A DNA stretch of 64,000 nt from Rotaria socialis. Its lineage: Eukaryota > Rotifera > Eurotatoria > Philodinida > Philodinidae. Under the pieces are notes generated by a model that saw only the letters and a program-made list of their open reading frames with translations, ran no database searches and was not told the origin of the DNA. Made by a program: the position numbers and the translations under genes. The stretch lies in contig CAJNYU010003282.1 in NCBI GenBank assembly GCA_905331475.1, positions 31,089 through 95,088 of the forward strand. Direction: 5' to 3'. Positions 39,655-50,510 of this stretch are shown piece by piece (the first letter of the stretch is position 1; every line of letters starts with the position of its first letter).

Positions 39655-41285
39655 CAGTGTTCCGAATGAGAATTCGAATTATGGTGAGATCTCGCACTCT
39701 TTTTCAGCAGGTAAAGTGAGATGTTGCACTCCGTTTCAACAGCCAAAGTGCAGCAAAGTGAAAATATATAAATGTATCTAGAAAAAAAGAAATAATAGTT
39801 TATATTTCATACTCTAGGCTTTTATGTACATGTATACATATAAATAATAATCAAAACCCATATGTAAATCATTATTTAGTCACAAGATTAACAAAAACCT
39901 AAATCAGTTATGAGGATTATCTGTACATCTGGATATCCATCCAATCGGATGCACCCGGATAAATGGACCTTTCACTGTTTGTTGAATAACTCCTTCATTT
40001 TTTTCCCGTATGCTTGAATTTTTCGCCAAAGAAGCGCTATTTAATTCTCTACAAAATTTGTATTAGATGCTTTTCTGTTGAAAGTTAAGTGAAGAAATTT
40101 AAAAAAAGAATATTCAACACGTATAATACGACAAACGTTCGAACCTGAAAAATAGTTTTTTCAGAGTTTTTCGTCAGCTAATAACGATGAAAGTTAAACA
40201 ATATAGGGATTTTGTAGCCCTTGAAAAGCTCAATTGATCGATCATAATTGAAATTTTTTTTGAAGTTTATCCATACGCGGTACTATATGCCTCTTTTCTT
40301 TCAAAGTTTTGAGAATTTAGCTTTTTCAATCAGCAGTTTCGGCACCGCTGGAAAAAGAGGCATAGCTAACCTAATATAGCACCTTTTGGGTTCAGATTTT
40401 TTTCATTTTGATGGAAAATGACTACTATACCATAAACAGAGACGAACACTGACCTTTAATTTTTTTATTCAATTCAGTTGGCAACAAATATTTGATTTTA
40501 GCCATTTTGTATAAGAATTTTAAGTCAGATTTTTCGATCTTCAGTACAATTTCAACGGATTCTGAGCTACGTATCGAGAAAGAGCACACTTAAATTTACT
40601 CAGAAATATCTTCGCTTTCGTTTCATTTTGTGTGTAATCAGGAAAAATTGTGCGAAGTCTATTTTAAAAATTACTTTGAGAGGTGGTTTTTTTGCACGTG
40701 TTGCATGTTGTTTTTTTAAATTTCTTCACTTAACTTTCAACAGAAAAGCATCTAATACAAATTTTGGAAAGAATTGAATGGCGCATCTTCGGCGAAAACT
40801 TCAAGCCTAGAGAATAAAAAATGAAGGAGTTATTCAGCAAACATTGAAAGGTCCATTTATCCTGGTGTACCCGATAGTTCACCAAATATACATATAATAG
40901 AAAACAAAAAAGTCATATAATACTGCCATTTAAGTTTACTTTTGATTGATCAAATGATGATCTAGTTAATTGAATTAAAACATTTTCTAGAAACGATGTT
41001 TGAGAATGTCTAAATGACTGTTATTCATTCATTATCTGAAATAAGAATAAGAGAAGACTATTTACTTGAATCAAAGAACATAATACATGTATATAAGAAA
41101 ATCGATTTAAAAGATGAAACAACCAATATAAATAAAAATATAAAACAAAGTGAAACATTTTATAATAGAGCGCAGTATGTGCATTCTACTTTTTCGAGCA
41201 AAGTGCAAAATAGCGTGCAAATCAAATAAAGTGCGTGAAGCACTCACTTTGGTTTTGCTTGGTGCACTCATGATTCGGAACACTG
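39655..41285. mobile_element. Outer non-autonomous element with CAGTGTTCCGAAT ends (hAT-like)
   Basis: Begins CAGTGTTCCGAATGAG and ends with the inverted ATGATTCGGAACACTG. Both ends continue into KTGCACTC/AAAGTG-rich subterminal sequence. CAGTG-type termini are common in hAT elements. The 8-bp flanks (AATTCAAC, ACTCGAAC) match at only 5 of 8 positions, so the target duplication is degraded or absent. No transposase frame is inside. It contains a second inverted-repeat element. Confidence 0.45.
39944..40875. mobile_element. Inner element with ~165-bp terminal inverted repeats
   Basis: The left arm (39944-40107) and right arm (40711-40875) are inverted copies sharing GGATAAATGGACCTTTCA, TGAATAACTCCTTCATTTTT and AGATGCTTTTCTGTTGAAAG. 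The ~600-bp centre has no coding frame. This is a MITE-like non-autonomous DNA element, probably inserted into the outer element. No clear target duplication is visible. Confidence 0.7.
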
Positions 41286-42279
41286 ACTCGAACTATTAAT
41301 GATATGTATACAATATTGCGGTGGAAAGGAAAAACATGCTCTAATAAAACAATGATTCGCTGAAGTCGCATTACAATATGCTATGACACAACCACCGGAA
41401 ATGTTTTTGCATTATTGATGGTTTTTAGCGACACCTTTTGAAAATCTCTTTTTCAGAAATTTGCGATTTATTAATGAAATTGTCGGTGAGAATTTGATTA
41501 CTCTACAAGAAGTATAATGATGTTCGATATCTCAAAAGAATTTTTCCATATAAAGTATACAGATATTTATCGCGCGTGAACAGTGATCACTCTCTCAGTT
41601 GATAGTTTTTAAGAACTTTTTCGAGCATCTATTTTATTGATTTTTTTCTCTATAAAGACATTCCACTTTTATTTTTCGTTGACAATCGATTCAATAAGAT
41701 GCATTATAACATGTAACATTTTATCGAATAACAACAACAACAACAACAACAAATAGAGTGAATGCCTACACTGAAATTCGCAATCGGTACATGCACTTCC
41801 CGTCACTGCGACAATAATTTCTTGGAAAAATAAGAGTTTGCCAATCATAGAAGGTCAGGGCATATTTTCTCTAGAACTGTTTTAATACTTACACTTACAT
41901 GTTTACCATTGAAAATGAATGTAACAGCAAGACAGATATTTTATTTTAGCATCGATGAGATTCTGTACAAATTCTGGAAGAAATTCTTATAATTTATCAC
42001 TTTGATATTTGCCTTTCATATTGTTATAAATCTAATTATTCAAATTAAAGCATCGACGAGACTGATTAAATAAGCAATATATACGCGAAGATCTGCGCCA
42101 GTAGATGACGCTGGCGAACAGCAGTTGTTTGTATATGTATCGTTGATATATGTGTCCAATAGTAATTAAGCAAATCTGTTGTTATACAAAAGCTGAGATC
42201 GAACAAATTTTTTATTCGACAAACAAGTACTAAAACAACTTCACACATTAATATCTTATTCCGTGTTCGAAGTTTTCAG

Positions 42280-43488
42280 ATGGCAACTACAACCGCAATC
42301 GATACTAAATTAAAAGAAGCTTTACCAATATATGAAAAACTAAAAAATGAATGGAGCCGTAAGCCTCCAAATGTTGGCAAAACCGATGAATTGCTCAATG
42401 CATTAAAAGTATTTTGTGCTTGTTTGCTTTTATCAAGTAAAATTTATTTTTCTTCCGCAGAATTTATTTGCCGAAGGTGGATTTTATCCATCCGATTCGA
42501 GTGAAGATACACGTGGTTTACATGTTGCACGTATGTTTTATCTCTCATATTAAATAGTATGCATAAAATAAAAACAACAACATATCTGTAAATAGGTGAT
42601 ACACTTGAAATTGCTGCTCAATGTGCAATTCAAAAAGGTGATATACCAGCATTTGAACGAGCTCTTGCTCAACTGAAGCCATTCTATTTTGATCTTGAGT
42701 ATGTTCAGTTTTTCTTTTTTTTTTAAATTAATTAATTAATCATTTTTTCTTAAATCAAGAAATCGAATACCTGAATCACCATATCGTTATCTATTACTGG
42801 GTTTGAATCTACTTTGTTTACTTTCACAAAATCGTCTAGCTGATTTTCATACGGTAGAAAATCTTATTTTGTCGAAATAGACAAGTTTTGCATTTCTTCT
42901 AGGAATTGGAATTACTTTCACCAAAAATCATTCAAACAAATCCATACATAAAGCACCCTGTTTCATTGGAGCAGTACCTGATGGAAGGAAGTTATAACAA
43001 GGTAAAAAATTCATAGAATTACATATAAATCTGAATTACATTGTTCGATTTTCTTAGGTTTTTCTTGCTAAAGGAAATGTCCCATCGCCTCTGTTCACTT
43101 TCTTTATGGATATTCTTCTTAATACTATTCGGTAGCTTTTTTTTTTATACTTGATAACATTCATATATTTGTTTTTCAGTGATGAAATCGCTTATTGTAT
43201 GGAAAAATCTTATCGACAAGTGTCGTTAAATGAAGCTGCACGCATTCTTTATTTAAATAATCCAGAAGAATTAGCCGAAATAACGAAAAAAGTAAGAACA
43301 CAAAAACGAAGTGTATGATGCAATGATTGGAATTGTTTTCATTATTGTAGCACGGATGGAAATTAGAATTCGATCAATCATTTCGTTTTGCTGACAATCA
43401 AATAAAACATGAAAATGAACGTGTACCTGCTGATGAAATCGCAACACAAATGATTCAGTATGCACGTGAAATGGAAATCATCATCTAA
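42280..43488 (+). CDS. PSMD8: 26S proteasome regulatory subunit RPN12/PSMD8 (8 exons)
   Basis: Exons: 42280-42408, 42461-42530, 42596-42698, 42760-42853, 42903-43001, 43058-43131, 43180-43291, 43351-43488. They sum to 819 nt (272 residues plus stop), all in phase. Family blocks read in order: [62 protein letters not shown], then the PCI winged-helix portion ([20 protein letters not shown]) and the C-terminal [20 protein letters not shown]. It is a lid subunit of the 19S regulatory particle, needed for assembly. Length agrees with animal orthologues. AATAAA lies near 43519. The next gene downstream is gamma-SNAP, with a LINE inserted between them. Confidence 0.95.
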
Positions 43489-43592
43489 TATATATTCAAA
43501 CTTTTCTTTTATGCTCCAATAAACTCGAGAGAAAAACCTAGGCTTCTTTCTTTTTTTTTGTTTGTTTGCTCTATTATTAAAAAAGAAACATC

Positions 43593-43613
43593 AAATTGAT
43601 TATTCTATCTTTT
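43593..43613. repeat. Target-site duplication, left copy
   Basis: AAATTGATTATTCTATCTTT, shared with 49293-49313; the run of T makes the exact inner edge uncertain. It marks the 3' side of the minus-strand LINE, directly before its poly-A tail (poly-T on this strand). Confidence 0.9.
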
Positions 43614-44064
43614 TTTTTTAACATTTACTTTATTGTGCCATAAACAGGTTCACATAAATAACAGTTAAGAAAAGGGGAAAAAAGAAGGATAAATAAAGGA
43701 GATGTATAAGTTACCTATGAAACAACAGTTTAAAAATTTATCAGTACCATAGTAATAATTTAGGCTTAATGTGTTAATTTGAAGTGAGAGAGAAAAGTAG
43801 ATTACTTGACGAGAGAATAGATAAAGTATAAAACATAAGAAACATTTTCATTAGAGTAGAACAGAACGGAACAGAAACATAAGAGTAAGTAAGTAACATT
43901 TATAAAAGAGCAGAAAACATAATAACAAGTAACATTTAGATAGAAAAAAATATGCATATATAATAGTAGTGAGTGAGATAGTGTAGGGCTTTAGATACTT
44001 GGCGCCATCTATTACTAGATTAGTTTTAGTTATCATAATTAAATTAACACTGGTTTTAGAATGA

Positions 44065-46917
44065 TTAAGGTGGTAATAAGAAGTATTTATAAATAAACAT
44101 ATTTAAATATAATGTTGAATTTTTAAAATACTCATGTTGCTTCTTGTGATTGTCTCGAAAACTTATCCAATCATTTTTACTATGCTGCGCTCTCGCAGAA
44201 AGTCTATTTAGAAAAAAATTATTTTTTCTCAACCCCATGCTTCTATACCAAATTTTATCAGGCGATTTAGCTGCTAGGTATGCTGTCCAGGTATGTTGAT
44301 ATTGTGTTGCTTCATTTGCTGTTTCAAGATGATATGAAAATTTATACCAATATCGAAAAATAAAATCATAAAGAGATTTTTCTTGACTAATTATCATGGT
44401 AGATATATCATCCCATCCTTTTAATCCATACACCAATCTAATTCCTGAACAATATAAAGAGTATGTCTTTTCCTTCTGTTTTTCAGTCAGAAAGAACCAG
44501 ATTGGAAACATCCATATAAAATGGGGAAGCGCATAAGCTAAGAAAAGTTTTCGTCTAAGACTAATAAATTTTTTTGGAATATTATAAAATAAAATTTTCA
44601 TTGCGTTGTATATTTTCCTTATAGAATTTAATACATTATTTAAATAAATTCCCCAACCTAATTTACAAGCGATTGTTACTCCTAGATATTTAAACTTAGA
44701 GACAAATTCAATTTCTTGATCTTTATATTTTATACGCGGTAACGGAGGGGAAATTATGTTATGCACTAGGAGTGCTTTAGTTTTATTAACATTTACAGGT
44801 AGTAACATATTATTTGCATATTTCTCCAAATTAAACATAACATCTTTTGCTTGTATTTCTAGATCTATTATATTGTGTGAGAATTTTTTCTCAACTGATC
44901 CCAGAAATAGCAACGCCAAGTCATCGGCAAAGAGGTGAGTTGTAATTTTCATGAAACACGATGGTAAGAAATGTATGTGCAGTTTAAAAAGAGTAGCGGC
45001 GAGTATTGACCCTTGTGGAGCACCAACAAACATCTTTATTTTACGGGAGAGGGCATCTCCATGTTGAATATATAGCGTACGATCTTTCAGCCAGTTTGCA
45101 ATCCATTTCAATAAAGATAGTGGCATTTCGAGTGTTTTCAACGTGGATATTAGAGCAGGATACCACATCCTATCAAAAGCGGACAAAAAATCAACAAATA
45201 CAACAAGAGCGGGTCTGTTGCATGCTGTAACTGTTAGTCTAATATCTTCAATTAATGAAATGATTCTTGTTTGAAGTCTTCTTTGAGCAGTAAATCCTGA
45301 TTGCTCATCCACATAGATATTGTTCTGATCGCACCATTTCAGTATTCTAGTGTGGATGATACGTTCATACCATTTTCCAACATTTGGTAGTAATGAGATA
45401 GGTCTAAGCTTGTTTACTGCTGGAAATAGCCCATCTTTTGATAAGCAAATAACTTTTGCATGCTTACTAGCTTCGAAAAAATTCCCCTTTAGCGCACATT
45501 TATTAAAAAGTATCGTTATTATCGTAATATATTCTTGAGGTAGTTGTTTTAACATATACGCAGACGTTCCCATACTGTCAGTAGATTTCTTTCCTTTAAA
45601 TTTTTTCCATTCGTTATTTACTTCAAGTATTGTGATTTGTTCAAGAGGAATATTTGGAGTATATTCAATTTGGTTATATGAAATTATTGCTTCAGTATGA
45701 GCAGGATTGTTTACATCATGCTTTGGTTCTTGAAAATGTTCTTCAAAAAAATCTGCTACTTTATCAACGATCTCCTGTGAGATGGTTATTTTTTGCTTAT
45801 CTATTGAGAGACCATGAAATGGTGGAGAAAAGGAGTGAAAAGATGGTTTTGCAAATTTCCATATGTTGTGTCCATTTGATATCCATGATAATTTCTTTTC
45901 TGCTTTTGATTCTAGAATATGATTGCGTTCATTGATAAATAATTCTTTTAAATTTAGAAAGAATTGTAGATTTAAAAATGTACGATTTCTTCTGTATTTG
46001 CGACGAGCTCTATTAGTAGATTTTGCCATAAGGACAAGATATGGAGGCCATGGGGGACGGTATTTATTTACTTTTTCGTAGTTGCTACATCTGTCCCATA
46101 GTGATGTGAGAAATAATGAAAAAATATTAAAAAAAGATTCATCATCTAGATTGTATACCACTGAAAGCCAATATTCATAGATTGTTGTTAGAAAGAATGT
46201 AAATATTTTCCAGTTAGTTATCCTAAAACACGAATTTTCTCCAACTGAAATTGATGATTGAAAGAGAATCGGATAGTGATCAGAAGTGCCTTCATCAAGT
46301 ACTTCTGAAGTCCAACCAGTTGCGTCGCAAGTAATACCAAAGTCTATAATTGAGTCAGATCTTTTTGATGTTGCTTTTTGAGGAACAATTAATTCATTTC
46401 CTGTTGCTTCTAGCCAATTTTGAAGATGTACTCCGCTTGTATTATTATTTTTACATCCCCACTCTGTGTGTTTGGCATTAAAGTCGCCAAATATATAGAA
46501 TGATTTGTTTTGATGTTTAGATAGTAATTGAAAAGGGGGTAAAGAGCCAGGAGGAACATATAATCCACCTATATAAAAAGTTTCTTTTGAAAGCGATAAT
46601 TCAATTAAAATGAAGTTTGTTTCACAATCTAATAATTTACATTTGATGGATGTGTGGTACAATATCATAACACCGCCAAAAGAGTTAGTACCCACTTGAG
46701 AGAATGATAGGTAATTCGGAAATGTAAAGCTTTTCTTTATGGCTGATCCAACGCCTGTCAGTATGCAAATATGGGGGTTATAGCTTGACAGTAAAATATC
46801 AACATCAGCAACATGAGTATTTAATCCTTCAACATTATATAGGAGGCATAATAGATTTTGTTTTACAGAGTTTGGGGGAACTTTTTTCCAATAATTACAT
46901 AGTTGAGAGATCGACAT
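44065..46917 (-). CDS. LINE ORF2: endonuclease and reverse transcriptase
   Basis: 950 residues from the first in-frame ATG (46917); the frame is open to about 46980 without an ATG, so the start is uncertain and may depend on reinitiation after ORF1. N-terminal endonuclease/exonuclease/phosphatase domain: IFGDFNAKHTEWGC (catalytic Asp/Asn) and the TSDHYPILF motif near the end of the domain. The RT follows with a QSGFTAQRRLQT block, FVDFLSAFDRMW (motif A), GAPQGSILAATLF (motif B) and HLFADDLALLF (motif C, catalytic FADD). The C-terminal thumb region lacks a recognisable RNase H or CCHC motif. The protein nicks target DNA and primes reverse transcription of the element RNA. No frame break. Confidence 0.93.
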   Translation of the reverse strand: MSISQLCNYWKKVPPNSVKQNLLCLLYNVEGLNTHVADVDILLSSYNPHICILTGVGSAIKKSFTFPNYLSFSQVGTNSFGGVMILYHTSIKCKLLDCETNFILIELSLSKETFYIGGLYVPPGSLPPFQLLSKHQNKSFYIFGDFNAKHTEWGCKNNNTSGVHLQNWLEATGNELIVPQKATSKRSDSIIDFGITCDATGWTSEVLDEGTSDHYPILFQSSISVGENSCFRITNWKIFTFFLTTIYEYWLSVVYNLDDESFFNIFSLFLTSLWDRCSNYEKVNKYRPPWPPYLVLMAKSTNRARRKYRRNRTFLNLQFFLNLKELFINERNHILESKAEKKLSWISNGHNIWKFAKPSFHSFSPPFHGLSIDKQKITISQEIVDKVADFFEEHFQEPKHDVNNPAHTEAIISYNQIEYTPNIPLEQITILEVNNEWKKFKGKKSTDSMGTSAYMLKQLPQEYITIITILFNKCALKGNFFEASKHAKVICLSKDGLFPAVNKLRPISLLPNVGKWYERIIHTRILKWCDQNNIYVDEQSGFTAQRRLQTRIISLIEDIRLTVTACNRPALVVFVDFLSAFDRMWYPALISTLKTLEMPLSLLKWIANWLKDRTLYIQHGDALSRKIKMFVGAPQGSILAATLFKLHIHFLPSCFMKITTHLFADDLALLFLGSVEKKFSHNIIDLEIQAKDVMFNLEKYANNMLLPVNVNKTKALLVHNIISPPLPRIKYKDQEIEFVSKFKYLGVTIACKLGWGIYLNNVLNSIRKIYNAMKILFYNIPKKFISLRRKLFLAYALPHFIWMFPIWFFLTEKQKEKTYSLYCSGIRLVYGLKGWDDISTMIISQEKSLYDFIFRYWYKFSYHLETANEATQYQHTWTAYLAAKSPDKIWYRSMGLRKNNFFLNRLSARAQHSKNDWISFRDNHKKQHEYFKNSTLYLNMFIYKYFLLPP

Positions 46918-47030
46918 ACGAGAATTCCATTCATTTCTTATTTCACTTAAAATATTTTTTTTCTTTTTGTGTCCCAGCAAATGATTTCAAGGTATCAGGA
47001 GTTATTGTCGGCGATGAATAATGGAAAATA

Positions 47031-49142
47031 TTACTGTTCATTGTTTGAAATCAAATTATTAATTCCTTGAATCATCAATGCATTTTGTTGATCAACAAGA
47101 GAGTTGAGTACTGTTTGATTATTAGTGAGAAGATCATTTCTGTTTTTAATGAATTCAAGTGACTGAGAGATGTGATTCATAATATTTTGATTTTCATTTC
47201 TGTTACTTTCAGTTTTATTTAACATACCAGGATTTGTAAATAGTTGTTGAAAGACTTCGAAAGTTGACGAGATTATTGGTAATATTTCGTTTATTGTAGT
47301 GTAACATCTTTCAATACTTTCATTTTGAATTTTAACTTGTTGTGAGATAATTAACAAAATAGAGTTCATTTTTTTCATGTGATCATCATATTTAGTTTTT
47401 AATAATTGAACTTTTAAATTTAATTCATCATTTGTCTTATTTAATTCAATTTGTTTTAATTTTAGTTCATTCCATACTGATTCATCATTTATTTGAGTAT
47501 CAATACCATCACCTGTGATATTACTTAATGTTGGCCATGCATGAGACGATATATTAAATTTTGAAGTATTTTTAAGGTTTGTTGAATTATTATTTAATTT
47601 GAAAGAAGGATTACTTAATATTTGATTGTTCTTAACACCTCGTTCTCGACATTCTGTAGGAATGAAAATATTTACGTTAGGTGGTAACAAATTGGGTTGA
47701 TCTTTAAGTTTGAATATAAGAGATCGACGATAATCGACAAGAAATGGACATTTGTAATCTGTAGATAGGTGATTTTGGTTGCAACGATGACAACAGACAT
47801 TACATTCTTTATGTTCACCTATTGAACGATCTTTACCACATCGGCGACATGCATCATATTGGAAGTGACAATTGCGTCGAATATGTCCCGGTTCATTACA
47901 TTTTGAGCATATTAATAGACGAGGTGGAGAAAGAAATTCATGAGCTTCTATTAAATGTCCGTTTATAGTAATTCCTCCATTATTAATAATCAAATTATAA
48001 TCATCAATAGATGTAATCTCAAGTCTCACATGACGAGATTTTTCCGTTCTTGATCCTTTCATTTCTTCGATATTAAAAACTGACTTAACAGATGTTTTAA
48101 TTTCAATTTCAATTTCTTCATTTGTAATGTAATTTGGTACAAACTTGAGTACAATAGAATGTTGAGCAGGTAGATGTCTTGGTCTTGATGGAGTGATATT
48201 CGTGTTGCTGATTTGCGTTGGAATGTTTTGAGAATCGCATAGATAGACAAACAGTTCAGTATGTTTAGTGTAACAAGTTAAGTCGCCATTTTTATCCAGA
48301 TACCAATAGTCAAATCCTAATGGATGATGATAATTCTTATTTTTTAGACGAAAATTGTTTTCAATAGATGCAAAAAGCCCTTTTATTATATCATTTCCTT
48401 GTTGATTTAGATTAATTTTAGGTTGACAACCTAGTTTTATTGGTGGAAAATTGTTTTCTACAGCATAGAGTAGAGCATGTTGTGAAATATGTATGTCCAA
48501 GTTACCCTTTTCTTTTGTTCTAATTCTAGGGTTTTTATCAAGTTCATCTGATAATTTAACATTCTGAATTTCTGAAATATTTTGATCCTGATTATATGAA
48601 TCATTTGACATGTCATATTTCTTGTTTTTATTTTTGTATTTGTCTTCCTGTGTATTTCGGTTATAGGAGTGATTCATTTGTTGATTGTTAAAATTTTCGT
48701 TTCTGTTCATATTGTTATACGATTTATTTTTGCTATTTATAAACATCCGTCCGTTATTTACATTGATGTTTGTTGTTGTGGCAGTATTTTGGTCTATGAT
48801 TAATAAATCATCGTCATTGTTTTCTTTATTTGTTTTTTCACCAACACGTCTTTGTTTACGTTTATTTTGCATACCGACAAGGATAAATTTATCATTATCA
48901 TTATCATCTTCGTTTGGAACATTATCACCGATATAGCTTGATGAGGTAAGTTGTCTTTTAAAAGGGTGTTTAGTAATGTTGTTAATGTTTAAGTCATTTT
49001 GTTGTAGATCATTTTCAATGTATTCTTTATCCGGAACATTTTCTCGACTTTTACCAGTTATTATTACATCATTTGAATCACAAATAACATCCTTTTCTTT
49101 TGATGACATTCTTTCATATTGATTATATGTATGATATGACAT
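47031..49142 (-). CDS. LINE ORF1: RNA-binding protein with zinc knuckles
   Basis: 703 residues from the ATG at 49142. The N-terminal ~200 residues are Asn/Lys/Asp-rich disorder. An RRM-like fold is suggested at about residues 335-410 (IVLKFVPNYITNEEIEIEIK ... ITSIDDYNLII), then three cysteine-rich knuckles in a row: CSKCNEPGHIRRNC, CRRCGKDRSIGEHKEC and CHRCNQNHLSTDYKC. A coiled-coil C-terminal third follows. This is the classic ORF1p layout of jockey/I-type LINEs, which coat the element RNA. ORF1 ends 50 nt before the upstream limit of the ORF2 frame. Confidence 0.9.
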   Translation of the reverse strand: MSYHTYNQYERMSSKEKDVICDSNDVIITGKSRENVPDKEYIENDLQQNDLNINNITKHPFKRQLTSSSYIGDNVPNEDDNDNDKFILVGMQNKRKQRRVGEKTNKENNDDDLLIIDQNTATTTNINVNNGRMFINSKNKSYNNMNRNENFNNQQMNHSYNRNTQEDKYKNKNKKYDMSNDSYNQDQNISEIQNVKLSDELDKNPRIRTKEKGNLDIHISQHALLYAVENNFPPIKLGCQPKINLNQQGNDIIKGLFASIENNFRLKNKNYHHPLGFDYWYLDKNGDLTCYTKHTELFVYLCDSQNIPTQISNTNITPSRPRHLPAQHSIVLKFVPNYITNEEIEIEIKTSVKSVFNIEEMKGSRTEKSRHVRLEITSIDDYNLIINNGGITINGHLIEAHEFLSPPRLLICSKCNEPGHIRRNCHFQYDACRRCGKDRSIGEHKECNVCCHRCNQNHLSTDYKCPFLVDYRRSLIFKLKDQPNLLPPNVNIFIPTECRERGVKNNQILSNPSFKLNNNSTNLKNTSKFNISSHAWPTLSNITGDGIDTQINDESVWNELKLKQIELNKTNDELNLKVQLLKTKYDDHMKKMNSILLIISQQVKIQNESIERCYTTINEILPIISSTFEVFQQLFTNPGMLNKTESNRNENQNIMNHISQSLEFIKNRNDLLTNNQTVLNSLVDQQNALMIQGINNLISNNEQ

Positions 49143-49292
49143 TGTATTTTAAAAGTATATTTAATTTATTAATATATTAATTGAATAAATATCAATATTG
49201 TACACGATGTACTATACCACGGCTGTATGTATGTACATATAGAGAAGAGAAAGAGAATGCGTCTTACTACTTGTGTGCGATATTGGAAAGTG

Positions 49293-49313
49293 AAATTGAT
49301 TATTCTATCTTTT
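49293..49313. repeat. Target-site duplication, right copy
   Basis: Second copy of the LINE target duplication, ending 7 nt before the gamma-SNAP ATG. The copy includes the TCTTTTAG that may serve as a splice acceptor for a leader intron of that gene. Confidence 0.9.
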
Positions 49314-49320
49314 AGATAGA

Positions 49321-50371
49321 ATGTTTAATTTTAATTTTTCAGCGAAAATCAAAGAAGCTGAAGAACATATCAAACAGGGCGAGAAGTATTTGAAAACGTC
49401 ACTTACCAAATGGAAGCCAGATCTTGATTCAGCTATTGAAGAATTCGACAAAGCATGTACATGCTATCGTGTCGCAGAAAAATATGACCTATGCCGAGAT
49501 CTATCAATTCGATTAGCCGACTTACAAATACAAAAAGGTAGTACATTTTTTGCTGCTAAATCTTATGAACAAGCAGCACAAATGACACAACAATTACAAG
49601 ATCTGCCAACAGCTGCTAAATATTTTAATAAAGCAGGAGAATTATATGTTGAAGGAGGTAGAGTCTCTTTTACAAAATTAACAAAATCCTATTCGCCATT
49701 TATAATCTAGGTCAACGCGATTCTGGTACATTACTTTATGAACGTTATGCACCACAATTTCAACAATTCGATCGTGGATTAACAATTGATTTCTATCTTA
49801 AAGCAGCACGTCTAGCTGAACAAGATGATAAAACTTCTCAAGCGATTGAATTATATGAAAAAGCAGCTATGCAAGTAATTCGTACAGGAAACTTTCCGAA
49901 GACAACTGAACTACTTGAATTAGTAACAAAACATTTAACAGATTTGGAACGTTTTGATCATCTCAATCGTATTATACTCTATCGAATTTTACTTAAATTA
50001 TTTAATGAAGATAGCGTAGCTGGTAGAAATATATTTGATCAAGCTTGCCGAGATTATCCAACATTCGAGCAATGGGAGGAACGAGATCATATTGAATTGT
50101 TACTTGATGGTTTTGATCTTGAGGATAAAGATTTAATTAGTAAACGTTGTCAAGTAAAGCAAAAAACTTTTTCTGTACAGCATTATTTAGTTAATTAATT
50201 TCATTGTAGAAACCATATTTTATGACGGTTGAACCTGAATTTGTTCGTTTAATGAAACGTTGGATTGTTCCAGTAACAGATAAGAAAGACGAACAACAAA
50301 ATGCCGGTTCTTCATCAACATCAGGAGTCAAACCAATGCAATTAGACGGTGATGAAGTTGATTTACGTTAG
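49321..50371 (+). CDS. NAPG: Gamma-SNAP (NAPG), NSF attachment protein (3 exons)
   Basis: Exons 49321-49657, 49711-50153 and 50210-50371 give 942 nt (313 residues plus stop), in phase; the human protein is 312. The start is the ATG at 49321 (MFNFNFSAKIKEAEEHI). The protein is all TPR-like helices: YEQAAQMTQQLQDLPTAAKY, FDRGLTIDFYLKAARLAEQ, then RNIFDQACRDYPTFEQWEER, the signature of gamma rather than alpha SNAP. The tail is acidic (QLDGDEVDLR). SNAP proteins link NSF ATPase to SNARE complexes for disassembly after membrane fusion. The promoter or leader has been separated from PSMD8 by the LINE insertion 7 nt upstream of the ATG, which may affect expression. Confidence 0.95.
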
Positions 50372-50510
50372 TCGATTACATTCCATATCAGTTTTGTTAG
50401 TGTTTATCGTATAGTACTTTCCTTTTTTTTTAATTTTATTTATGTCAAATATTTTATTTTTCGATGTTGTTTTTGTGCAATAATTTTACTAAATATATAT
50501 ATATACATAT

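Larger units (their letters stand above)
37683..42279. other. Gene-poor region with repeats
   Basis: About 4.6 kb without a supported gene. It holds a palindrome cluster (37923-38034) and two nested inverted-repeat elements (39655-41285 and 39944-40875). The remainder is AT-rich with short spurious frames (for example 39100-39312 and 41014-41229). (CAA)n occurs near 41729-41750. Confidence 0.55.
43614..49292 (-). mobile_element. Full-length non-LTR retrotransposon (LINE), two intact ORFs
   Basis: About 5.7 kb on the minus strand: 5' leader (49143-49292), ORF1 (47031-49142), ORF2 (44065-46917 or longer), a ~450-bp 3' UTR, AATAAA and an A~10 tail, bounded by a 21-bp target-site duplication. 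Both frames are open, so insertion is recent. It lies between the PSMD8 stop and the gamma-SNAP start codon, in antisense to both. ORF1 zinc knuckles plus an apurinic-like endonuclease and RT without RNase H place it in the jockey/CR1/I-like assemblage; the exact clade is not determined here. Confidence 0.95.

Noticed and set aside
43851-44036. Open frame in the LINE 3' region as a separate small gene
   Set aside because: Hydrophobic AT-driven frame inside the element's 3' UTR with no support.
47031-49142. LINE ORF1 as a cellular zinc-knuckle protein
   Set aside because: It lies inside the target-site-duplication-bounded element, directly upstream of an EN-RT ORF on the same strand.
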